This document shows, one piece after another, positions 1-12,400 of a stretch of 64,000 bases of DNA. The DNA comes from Biomphalaria glabrata. Taxonomy: Eukaryota > Mollusca > Gastropoda > Planorbidae. A model generated the notes under the pieces. That model worked only from the letters and a program-made list of their open reading frames with translations, had not been told where the DNA came from and did not search any database. Numbering within the stretch: position 1 is the stretch's first letter; every line of letters starts with the position of its first letter. Both the position numbers and the translations under genes were made by a program. The DNA is taken from assembly GCF_947242115.1 (NCBI RefSeq), contig NC_074728.1, positions 13,872,042 through 13,936,041 of the forward strand, in the 5' to 3' direction.

Positions 1-156
1 ATGCATCAATTAAAACATTTATTTTTGTTCTAAAGGTGCAATTATAAGCAGCTCCTTTGCTTGCACACACATTTCCCTACCCCATGGGCTTCAGTGTGAA
101 CCTACTTTTTGGTAACCTAGTATTGTAAGCCCTTTATTATGTCTGATCTATTTCAG

Positions 157-405
157 GCTGCTTGCCTTTGTTGCTACAACTACTGCATGGAAGTGACAAG
201 GATTCAGGTTTGCTGGGTAAAACAAGGGGCAGTAGGTCTGCCAGGGCCAGAGCAGCAGCAGCTCTCCACAACATAGTACACTGTCACCATGATGACAAGA
301 GAGGAAGACATGAGGCTAGAACACTTCGACTTTTGGAACAGATCAGAGCTCACTGTGACCAACAGAGAGGAGACAGTGAGGAAGAAGAAGATGAATCTGT
401 TAATA
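157..405 (+). CDS. APC: APC exon a (armadillo repeats)
   Basis: The acceptor is tttcag at 151-156 and the donor gtaaga is at 406. The first codon is completed by one base from an upstream exon outside the window; the exon ends in phase 1. It encodes CLPLLLQLLHGSDKDS and ARAAAALHNIVH, which match the vertebrate APC armadillo region almost residue for residue. Confidence 0.95.
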
Positions 406-3400
406 GTAAGATTTTAATCCAAATATTAGTCTTTCCATTTCTCCTTTGAAGCTTGCTTCTAAGGATCTTTATTCTTTTTGGAGTCTATTAGATCAGAAAA
501 AAGTCAAATTTTGATACAGTAATTGCAGTAAAACTTTCAAACAATGTTGTATAGGTCATTCAGCATATTAACCTGTGTGAACTCTGTAGCTAGGGTGCAA
601 TACTTTTTTCTTCTCTTGTAACTTTTTGAAATTATAATTGACTACTCGTAACAAAGACATGAATAAGTATGTACTTGTAACAAAATGTCTTTGTCTATCT
701 ATCACTATACTAGGTTGTTCTGATATGGATCACCATCCAGGATCTGCGATAGCTGCACTGATGAAACTGTCATTTGATGAAGATTACAGGCACGCCATAT
801 GTACTTTAGGTGGATTACAAGCAATAGCTGAACTGTTGGAGATTGAAAACAGAGTTGCTGGACCTGCTCATGACTATGAGTAAGACCTGTCTTGTGTCTC
901 AAATGAGATTTTTTAAAAGTCAAAATACCATTGCTGGTGATATATTTAGCTTATACTCAAGTCTTTAGTGTAGCACAGGGTGATGAATTAGACCAATCAG
1001 TCAGATCTAATAGATTTGTTAAAAATTCATATCATGGACTCATATATTCATATATTTATACTCCTATAAAATAATATACTCATTAGCACAAAAGATGCTG
1101 ATTTTATAAAGCTAGTATGAATGTAAGTTTGATTAATACTTATTTTATAGTTTTTCCAAATACTTTTTAAGCATTATTTATTAGTACTATGTTAGTAGAC
1201 AATATCCTATTTGGACTTATCTTTTGCTAGACTGCTAAATTATTTAAACAAACAACACCTATTGGTTAATTCTCTCATTCATTCCAACTATATTATAAAA
1301 AAAATAATTGGATTATAAATCCACACTTGTGACTAATTTTACTTTGATATTCAAATGAATTTAATTTTGATAGTTTATTAAAGGGAAACTCCTATGGTTT
1401 TTCAAATTTGAGTTATTGACATATTTAAATTCTGTGTCAAACGTAATAGTAAACATTTTACCATTTTGTATTTAAATGCTTAGAAGAGAAGCATTTATAT
1501 TTAATAAATTAGACAATAAATTCTTGACATCTCAAAAAGAAAAAACCGGGGTTGTTTGAGATTTTGTTTTTAGGTTAGGCATATGTCACTTCCCTAAACA
1601 ATACTGAAAGAGAAACTACATTTAACCAATCGTATCGCCTCATTCTTACAGTAGCTGTTAGGCTTAGTGACGGCCTAGTCCAGAGCTATGGTACAGTTAT
1701 ATATATAGAGAGAGATCTAAAAGCATTAGGATAACCAACTCAACTCAATAAAAAAGTAACATTTTCATCTAATCCCCTCCCTATCTTAAATAGTAAATAG
1801 ATTGTGTGTCTGACTGATTCTAACAAGTGGTCAGTGTAAGGCTAGTCTAGACTATGTGTAGTCGGTCATGACAAGACAACCAAGCAATAGTGTTTGTGTG
1901 TATTGAATGGTCAGGCGAGAAAATACACACTGCTGTGGTTACTTTCAACACGCATTTTTTTCTTTGCTTACAAGATATAGATCTAACTGCATAGACAAAG
2001 ATATATTTCTTTTACGAGAATGTAAACTTTACTGTATGGTCTCTCATTATACAATAAGTCAACATATTAAATTAATAGGTTAGCTTGACGTCACATAGAA
2101 ACCCGATAAAAATATGATCATTTTGGATGCGCAGAAAAAATATGTCAGAAAAATATCAATTACTAAGTTATTATTGCAAATTTTAAAAAAGAATAATATA
2201 TTCATTATCTGTAAATCAAAACACATATTATATCAAAAATTGTCAAAACCATCGGAGTTTCCCTTTAAAGCCTGCTTGCTCAGGTCTCCCCAGTTTATTC
2301 ACCACCCTCAGGCAATGCTGGTTTTGTTGGCTAAGACATCCTCTATGGACAACTTAAAGCTGGTTCCATTATGTTGACAGGAATCTCTCCAGAAGAGGAC
2401 TCTAAGTCACATGAAAAAGTGCTCCACAATATAAACACCATAGTCCTTTCATGGCTGTAAGAGGCCATGCTTCATCATATGCAAATAATTTGTATTTATC
2501 TAGTACATTTAAATGATTATGCTTCATCATTCTTTTTCTTTCTGTACATTTAGCACCACAGTACGCCGGTATGCTTGTATGACACTAACCAACTTGACAT
2601 TTGGCGATGGCAAAAACAAAGCTTTGTTATGCTCCATGAAAGGAGCCATGGAGGCTCTAGTGGACCAGCTGAGGTCTCCTAATGAGGATCTGATCCAAGC
2701 AGCTGCAAGTGTGCTCAGGAATCTCAGTTGGAGAGCAGATCTTGCTAGCAAGAAAACATTGAGAGAGGTATTCACAATTCAAATATTTAGCTCATATCAA
2801 ACAAAATGTTAATCAAATGTCAAATCCATTAATAATTTTGAAAATGATTCAATTTCCATTACTTAAATTTTATTGATTTTATATAAATAAGATACTTGGT
2901 TATAGCTATCTGATCCCAACATGCTACATCAAATTAGTGGCAATAAACTCTCACTGTCTTTAGAATACATAATAAATGGCATGCATTTGAAATACTACAG
3001 CACCTAGCTTGTTGGGAGGGTTAGACACCAAGCATGGTAAAACTCTTTTTATTGACAAATGAAGGCATATATCTGCGTTAATGAGTGCTAGGAGCTTAGC
3101 TTAGTTAGACTAGAAAGCTTGCATCAATCCTCACTTTCACCTATCCCTAGTCTGTTGAACTGTTTGGGCACCACACATGATTTGTCAATTGTCTTTTTCC
3201 ATTCCTCTTTGCTTTTGCTTAGGATAGAATCTCTTTCAATATCCATTCTTTGACATCATCTTTACATTGTTTTCTCTGTCTTCTTTTCCCTGGTACTGTT
3301 CCCTAAAGAACATCTTTGCAAGCCCTGAGGACCTTGTAATATGTCTATAAAGTTGTAGTTTTTTTTACAGTGGTCAGCAGGTTGTCATTGGGCCCCATAG

Positions 3401-6400
3401 CCATACTGTTTTGAATTTCCTCATTTGTGATGCGCTCTTTGTAGTAGATACCTAGCATCCTTTCATTGATATGATTCTCCTCTTTAGTTCTGAAGTCAGC
3501 ATCCAAGACTTGCAAGCATATAAGGATGTGGCCATGACCAGGGAGCGCATCAGTTTGATTTTAGAGTCAAGCAATAGCCATAAATATAGTGTGTTATAAT
3601 TACATAATGAAAAGTGAAAAAAAAAATATCTTAGAATTAAGAGTTTTTAATTAAGGTATTATGGGTTTGTTTCTTTCTGACTGTTTCAGATTGGTGCTGT
3701 GACTACATTAATGAAATCTGCCATGATTGTAAAGAAAGAAACAACTTTAAAAAGTATTCTGTCAGCTCTTTGGAACTTATCATCTCATTGTTCTGAGAAC
3801 AAGGCTGAAATCTGTGCTGTTGATGGAGCTCTTCAGTTTCTTGTTGGTCTTCTAACTTACAAGAGCGCTGCAAAAACTCTAGCCATTGTAGAAAATGGAG
3901 GGGGTATTCTCCGGAATGTTTCTAGTCAAATAGCCATAAGAGAAGATTACCGTCTAATTCTCCGCCAGAGTGGGTGTCTTCAAATCCTTCTCCACCACCT
4001 TCGCTCCACCAGCCTAACTATTGTCAGCAATGCATGTGGGACACTGTGGAATTTATCTGCAAGATGTGAAGAAGATCAAAATACTCTGAGAGAAATGGGA
4101 GCAGTCAGTATGTTAAAAAATTTAGTTCATTCAAGGCATAAAATGATATCAAGTGGAAGTTCTGCTGCACTTAGGAATTTAGTCTCATCTATTCCTTCTG
4201 GAAATCCTGTAGAGAATGAAAAAACTGTTAAAGCAACTCGACCTAGTCTTCATGCTCGTAAGCAGCGAGCTATGGAAGCAGAACTAGACCAAAGCTTGTC
4301 TGAAACCTGTGAAAATGTTGATAGTCCTCGAGATTCCCCTACTGATGTAGTCCACAGATCTGAAAGTGAACCTCGCAGGTTTGTCTACAACCATAATCAA
4401 GCTTCAGGAGCTTCAGCTGAACAGAGACAAGCTGATGATAGCAGAAAGCATCTAACTCGACGTCAGCAGATGCCTAAAAATAGTGCAGACACTGCCAATC
4501 GAATGCTCTCACCACAGCGCGTGGCTCGTGCTGGTAGCCAAGATAGCGTAGGCAGCACTCACTCTGACATATCTCATGACCGTACAAGGGCACGCTCTAT
4601 GTTGGCCAAATCTTCACACCTACTACACAAACGTCAGGGTGGAAGCCTTGAGAGAAAAGAAGCCTCATCAGCACCTCATGTACAGCATACTGACATGTCC
4701 ATATCTGAGCACAAACAGGCTAACTATGCAATGCCTGGTATGACACTAGTCAACAACACACCTGCGCATGTCCGACGTCCTGCTGGCAGTTACTATCCTC
4801 AAGGTCACAACCAGCCTTGGCAGAATGCCCCTAACAGTCGCATAGTCCAGTACATGCATGAGGTAGCTCTATATAATGGTGTGGAGCCATCACTAAGTAT
4901 GCATGGGCAGCTGTCACTCACACAATCTGCCCCAAACCAGTCAATGCATTATTTTAATCAACAGTCTTTATTTGAACGTTTGGCTAAATCTTCTTCTGGA
5001 ATCAACAGCACTAGCCTAAACTTTGATAGCTGTACTGCACACCCTCAAGATGAGGATACTGATCAGCCAGTCAATTATAGTTTGAAATATCAAGATTGTC
5101 ATGGCAATAATAAGTTAGCATCCAACAGAAACATTAATTCATCATATAATCATACAAATAACTCCTCAAACTTTAGACCTATTACTGGCATGGAGCACAA
5201 CTATAAAAACAACAGCAATCAAGAGAAAAAGTCTGTAGTCAACAATGTTATACAAAACCCAGCAATTCTTACACCAACTCGCCCAGTGCCAAATTTAGTT
5301 CACAACAGATTTCATACTCCACAGATGCACCGGTCAGTTGGTAATGATTTAGGGTATCATCCAGCGCAGTTCATGACTCCTCAGGGAAAGTCTTATTCAT
5401 CTTCTCATGAGTTTGATTATCATTATCCACCTAGTCACATGTTGCCATCCCAAGGTTCAAATCTTTCACTTACAAATGGCTCTAGCCATCCAGGCTTTAC
5501 TTCTACTCCAGGAAAGAGGTTTAACAATTCTTCCACACAGTTCCGCACCATGCCTGCTGCCCATCAAAACAAAACACACCATCTTCCAATGCAGCAATTG
5601 AGTGTGTATGCAGAAACAGACTTAGATTGTGTAGTAGATCAACCCACAGACTTTAGCCTCCGTTACAATGAGGTGTCTGAAGAGAGTTGTAGTGACAGTT
5701 TCCAGGAGCAGCCAATTAACTATTCCATCAGATACAGAGATAATGCAACAGCTGAAGGCCCAGATATTCCTGTGTATCAAGATGAGCGCCACTGTGTAGA
5801 ATGTAAGTATGCTGAAGCCATGAGAGCTGACTACAGAATGGATAACAGCTCTAATGATGACCAGGTGAGAACATTCTGTACAGAAGGCACTCCTTACCTA
5901 TCTACAGCAACATCCCTCACGGACCTGACTCAAGCTGGGAAAGCTGATGGGGAAAGAGATGAAGAAGATGAAGATATGAACATGAGTGGCCAAGATAATT
6001 ATGATGATGGTGCTGCCTCAAAGAATGCTACACTTATTGACCCAGATAGAACTTTGACAGAGTCTGACCGGAGTATGACTAAAGTAAAATGTGAAGCTGA
6101 CCATGCTGCGGGTAGTTCCGGTAGTCAGACAACGGATAGACGAACAGGTTCTACTGTAGTATGTGGGAGCAGTGGACGCAATAGTGGTAAGATTTATAAC
6201 ATTATTATTGCTTTTACCATGAATGGAATATAGAAACATTAAAAAACAATCTAGTGCACATTTCAGTGGTGTAGAGCCAAACTGTAAATTGACTCTGTCT
6301 TGGATCAAGTTGAAACATTGTACAATTATTCATTGCCCCCAACAAAACACGAATCTATAAAGAAAATTGACAAATTATTTTATATTTATATCAATTTGTC

Positions 6401-9400
6401 ATAATTAATTAATTTCGTTTTATATACAGTATAAGCTTTGTGTGGAGACTTAGGTCATTGCCAGAAAAAAAGAAATTAACAATAGATAACTATAATACCT
6501 CTTCGATTTTCTAAAGCACTTGGCTGGCTCTGTGGTAGTAAGTTGACTTGATGTTTGAGCCCTCACATTTAAATTCAAGTCAAACACTTTTAAAATTTTA
6601 AATAATTTTAAAAAGCCATCATGGAAAAAAATATTTCTTATTGCACAGATTTATTATTATTATTGCTGTTGTATAATATTTGTTTTACAAAAATGACTTA
6701 TAAGCTATGGTGTTAGTGATGACATTATATGTTTCTATGTAAAGCGCCCATGTCTTCCAAAGCAAGTTCTCAGATGTCGGACATACAAACAGACCAACCT
6801 AATTTTCATGCTGATACTAATGAAGGTAATTGCCTTTTATAATTTGTTTTGTTGCTACATTTACAGTGTCTTTAAATTTATATCATTATCTTAATTTCTT
6901 AATAGCTTTGTAAAGACCCAATTTAAACCTCATGGCTAACTTAATGGATGCTTTATGATATAATGTCAAAGTTTATTTCGAAAGTGTAGAAATATAGATG
7001 TTTTTTTTTTAATTAAATATTTTAATAAGTATTGGCAGTATTAATGGTCTACAAAGGAGATCAGCTACTGAGCACGCTAATAACAGTCTATGTGTGCATT
7101 ATTAACTTTCTACATAATTGATCAGTTCAATGCAACCCTACTGAAGGTCTCCATGTGTCCTTTATTAACGTTCTAAATAAGGAGTCATCTGTTATTATGG
7201 CCGAGGGTTAATGAGGGTATCATGTGGCCAGCACAACTTCCAGACATCTTTACTTTCCCCAACTAATGTCAGGGACCCATTAGAGTTTGGTGGACTCAGG
7301 AGTGTCCTAAAGAGCAAGTTAAAAATCGAATTCAAGTGCTTTAACACTGAGCCACTCATGCCCCCATATATATTATATATCTTCTGCACTCTAAGTGCAC
7401 TGGTATCAAAGGTCCAAGAAATGCTAAATTGACACTATAATAATATAAGTTATGTCAACTAATAGTACCACACAATCTTAGTGAAAGTTTTTTAGTTAGT
7501 TTAGAGAGAGCTGTTGATCAAAGTTATAAAGGACCATTAGAGTCCATGGAAAACTGATGACAATATTTCTAAATGAATTTCTACAATAACTTGTTTCCAT
7601 CTAACATTTAAGTGCTGGTCTGCAACACCTGATATATGAAAAACCAAGCACAGTGCTGAGAACACTTTAATTTTAGGAAACTAAATTACTTCAACAATTC
7701 ATTCACTCTTTCCGTGCAGCTTCGGGGAGTAACACTTTTTAGGGTTTTTTTTTTGTTTTTTTTTAAATTATTTTCCGGATGTGGGAGTGATTGTTCTTTG
7801 TTTTGGTATTAAATCAGATGCAGGAGCAACATGTTTTTAGTTTATTTTACAGGATTTAAATGATACAATTTCTTAGTACGTTTGTTAATCTTTTATATAT
7901 ATATGGAAATTTAATACATACAAAATGTTTAGTCATGTGAATTTTCAATATTTTTGGATTAAATGTATAATTTAAAGTTTAAATCTTCAAGTATATCGAT
8001 TTTTTAAATGAAGTTTTAAAATATATTTTCTTTTACAGTGCTCATTTTAAATTTAATACAAAAATATTTTCTTGAATAATTTTTTTTCTTTATTACATTT
8101 TTGTAGCTAATTAATTTTCTTTAAAATAAAATAAAATATGTTAGATCATATATAATAAAATAAAAAGGTTAGACAATGTGAGTAATTCTAACCCCCCCCC
8201 CCCCCCCCTCCTTTTGCAGTTTTTTGTTTGTCAATATAATTTGCACTGAGAGAGTAAAAAAAATAATGAAAAAAAGAGAAAAAAAAAATTACACATATTG
8301 TTCTTATCAAGTAACATCCATTCATGTATAAAACCTTTTTATGGCTGATATTGTAGGTGCTTTGGATCAGACAAAGACATACTGTGAGGAAGGGACACCA
8401 GTCTGTTTTTCAAGAGTTTCTTCCCTTAGTAGTTTACATAGCAGTGAGGCCAGAGATGGAGATGGACCTTTTAGACTTGTTGGAAACATGACTGAAAAGG
8501 TAAGGACATTTGCATGTTAGTTTTAAACAACCAGACTTTCCTTTGACTATCATTCTTATCTGAACAAGTTCTAGGACTTTAATGACTTTTTAAAATATTG
8601 ATAAGGCTAGATGTCACAAGCGAATGGGCAAGTGCAAAAGGTTTAACATTTTATTGATTTGTATAAATGTAGCAGAGTTTAAGTCACTGATTTAGTATGC
8701 ATGACTAGATTGACATATGAAATGTGTAGGACATAATTCTCTTCTTTTATAAAGTAATGTCTGTCTGTAATCTATAAGATAAGAAAAAAAAAGTTACTGG
8801 AAATGTTCAAGGACTTGAATAGTTTCTTATTGTGTGTATTGACTAGATTGAGCTTGCTAACATAGAAGAGATAGAAACTCCAGAGGCCAGGGTCATTGAA
8901 AACAAACAAGCAGCTGCTGCTTCAGGCAAGCCTGGATCAAAACTAAGACGAACTTCTTCCGACCAGGTTACCCGTACTGATAGAGAGGCAAAAACAGTGA
9001 CTTTTGATGAAAATCATCAGGTGAATATTTTTTTTTCAGCAATTAATTTTTTATTGCCAACATAAACAAAAATACCGGTATTTGCAAGAAGTCTTAATAT
9101 ATGACATTAATATTTTGTATGTAATCTGTCAAAATGTATTATAGATCTGATGTTATTGGTTTTTTAGGTATTAAACAATGGTTAATACCAATTTATTAAT
9201 ACACTTTATTTTTGCTTGTTCAGGTTGAGGAAACTCCATTAATGTTCAGTCGAAGTAGCTCTCCAGAATCTTTGAGCAGTTTTGACACTCAGTCAGTACA
9301 CAGCTCAGTCATTAGTGAATACAGTCGCAGGGCTAGTGAGGTTGTCTCTCCCAGTGACATCCCAGACTCACCTTCAGAGTCAATGCCTTCCAGTCCCAGG

Positions 9401-12400
9401 AGGACACACTCACCAACCCGAAGGTTTAAAGATTTTGGATTGGGACCCAAGTCTCTGGCAGCAGCCAAGCAAATATTGGATTTTAGTAAACCAGTAAATC
9501 TGTTCAAACCTGAACCCTATTTGAATTTTACCAGCTTTGATGAAGAAGATAAACCCATAAACTTTGCAATCAGAAATGCTGAGAAAAACTTGCCTTTATT
9601 GAATACATTTGCTGATTTTGAGGAAGATCAACCTGTCAATTTTTCTGCATATTCCCAGGAAACCCCACCCATTACATTTAGTACTTTTCAGAAAAATATT
9701 GCACCTCCAAGTGTATTTCCAAATAATGTTACAAATAGAGCCAAGACATTGCCAACTCTAGTAGAGCATGCCAATGAATCTGAGGTAGCAGTGAGCGGGA
9801 AACTTGAAATACCTGCTTCTTATCTTGGATTAAACCCAGCCCCCAAAATGTTTGAAATTCCAGCAAAAGAACAGTCAATAGCAACAAAAACTCAAGCATC
9901 AACACAGGCCCAAGAACCTAACTTAACTAAGGTCCAGGAAACAGAAAGTGGTGCAGAGATAGTGACTAAAATGGCCTCAGCTCCCAAAACAGCCACTGTA
10001 GCTGTCAATAAGCCCTGGTCTCCAGCCACAGAGCAACTGAAGCAGGAAGACAGAGATTCTTCCATGTCTGAAGTCTCTGAAGGGGAGGAGGACATTTTAG
10101 CACAGTGCATTAGTTCTGGAATGCCAACACCGTCTGCCTCATCATCTGCTAGAAAGATGAGACGAGCAACTGTAGAAAACAATGTAAGAAAAAAATCAGC
10201 CATTCCAACCAAGGCTTCAGCTATACCAAAGCTGTCAACTCCTTCAGCTGAACATTCTAAGGTCATCACACCAACCCAGCAAAGCTCTACCCCTACTAGC
10301 AGCAAACTATTAAGGTCTGGAGTCAATCCAAAGAATGCTAAAATTCCTTTAAAATCTGAGCCTGCCAAAACTCCAATTAAAACTCCAACTTTCAAACTTT
10401 CAACAGATGCTGCGACTTCTGCCATAGCTTCAGGATCCTCAACTGCTAACTTCATGGTGCCATCCACAGCTCACACAGCTGCCAGTGTCAAATCTTCTGT
10501 TAGTAAAAACTTAACTCCTGCACTCAACAGAGCAGCTCAACTGATGTCTCCAAAGAAAGCTGCTACCAAGAATGTGTGTGACTCTTTCTTACCACACACT
10601 CAGAACTTGAACCAGTATGTGGATACCCATGAAGACTGCATCAGGTCTTATGCTACAGAGGGGACTCCCTTAAACTTTTCAGCTGCCACTTCCTTAAGTG
10701 ATTTAAGTGTGTTAACTCAGAGCTCCAGTCCATCACCCAAAAAATCATCATCTTCCTCCAACAAATCTGTCCCTGATGATGCCAAGAGTGACAACAGCTC
10801 AGTCTGTGAGGAGAGTGATGAGCTCCTTTTGTCTCAAGCCATTGAATCTGCCCGGCCCAAAAGTAAATCTGGAAGAAAGTCTGGGGAAGAAGGGACTAAT
10901 GAAGGCAGGAAATATCATTCTAGTGAAGTAAGTGATATAGCCAGAGACTCTAAAATGTCTGCATTTGTTCCTCGTACTTCCAATGTTGGTGTGGTTGGAT
11001 TGTTCCATGATTTTATCCCAACTGATACTGTTAAAGTATTTCATCATGAGGGATCTTCAAAAAATTCAACCCTAACACTAAGTGATATAACAATAGATTC
11101 GGTGGAAGGCTCTGCCAGTGTCTCGAGCAAAAGTAAATATGTAAAGCAAACAGCAACTCAGAAGTATACTCCACAGCTAACATCTGTTTCACAAAATGGG
11201 ACCAAGTATTCAGCCAAACCAAATGTACAAGGCTATCCTAATTACAATATGGCTTTTTCTCCTACTTCTAGTGATGTTCTTCATGTGTACCAGGATGAGG
11301 GTACACCTGTCACATTTTCCAGGAATGACTCATTGAGTTCACTAGGTGGTGAGGATGATGGCAGAGGAACTGCTAGTGGTCTCAGTGCCAGCCCACACAA
11401 AGACAGAAACCGCTCAAATGAGAGAGATGAAAGTGACAGCTCATCTTCCATACCCAAGGAGCGTCATGTCATTGGACAGTCCAGTGAAGACAGTAGTGTG
11501 GCTGGGGATAAAGTCGACCGACCAATCAAATTTGTTGTTGAGGATACACCAGTTTGTTTTTCAAGGAACTCATCCCTGAGTTCCATCACAAGTTTAGATA
11601 AGCCAGAACAGCCCTATGTGCCAGCAACAAATCAAAATAGTTCTACTGGAATTAAAATGAAGTTAGAAATGAAGCAGAATGAATTTAATGATTCCTTAAA
11701 CGATGAGTTAGCAGACTGTGATCCGACTCCATCTGAACAGGCCCTGTTAGAACAGTGTATCAACTCAGTGATGCCTAAGTCTAGGCATTCTAGAGGAGAG
11801 GACAAAACTAAAAGACACTCTAGGGGCAAGTTCTTTGTCCCTAAAGCTGGGGGCAACATTGTGATGAATGGTGGACTCACAAAGAGTGCCTCACTTGAGA
11901 TGACCACAGGACTGTCCAATGGCTACCACAGTGGCAGTGACAATGGTTCTCAGGGATCTCTGTCTCATGACCAGAGTAGTTATGAGAACTTGATGACAAG
12001 GTCTTGTTCAGACACCACAGAGCTGGACCTTGACCTTCAGGCTACACCATCATCTCGACAGTCTCGCTACTGCAACTGGCGCAGGCAGCGTCACCATTCA
12101 CAGGGTGAAAACACTAATGTTAGGAGCCACTTTAGATCCCATTCTCAGGACAATGATAATTATCTAAAAGCTCAGAAAGAGATTAGTAACAAACTAGCCA
12201 AAGCCAATTGTCATACAGCTCAGCATATGTATCAAGGCTCTCTGGAATCTTTTCAGTATGTTCTTCATGACAGACAGTTAGGCAGCCAGACTAATCCAAT
12301 GAAGACTAGTAAAGAAATAAGTGACTTTGCTGCTAAAGTTCGTGAGATCTCCAATGACAACATGGGAGGCCTCTTAGCACTGCGTGATGATGTGGACATT

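Noticed and set aside
9892-10467. 191-codon minus-strand frame
   Set aside because: Antisense shadow of the APC terminal exon.
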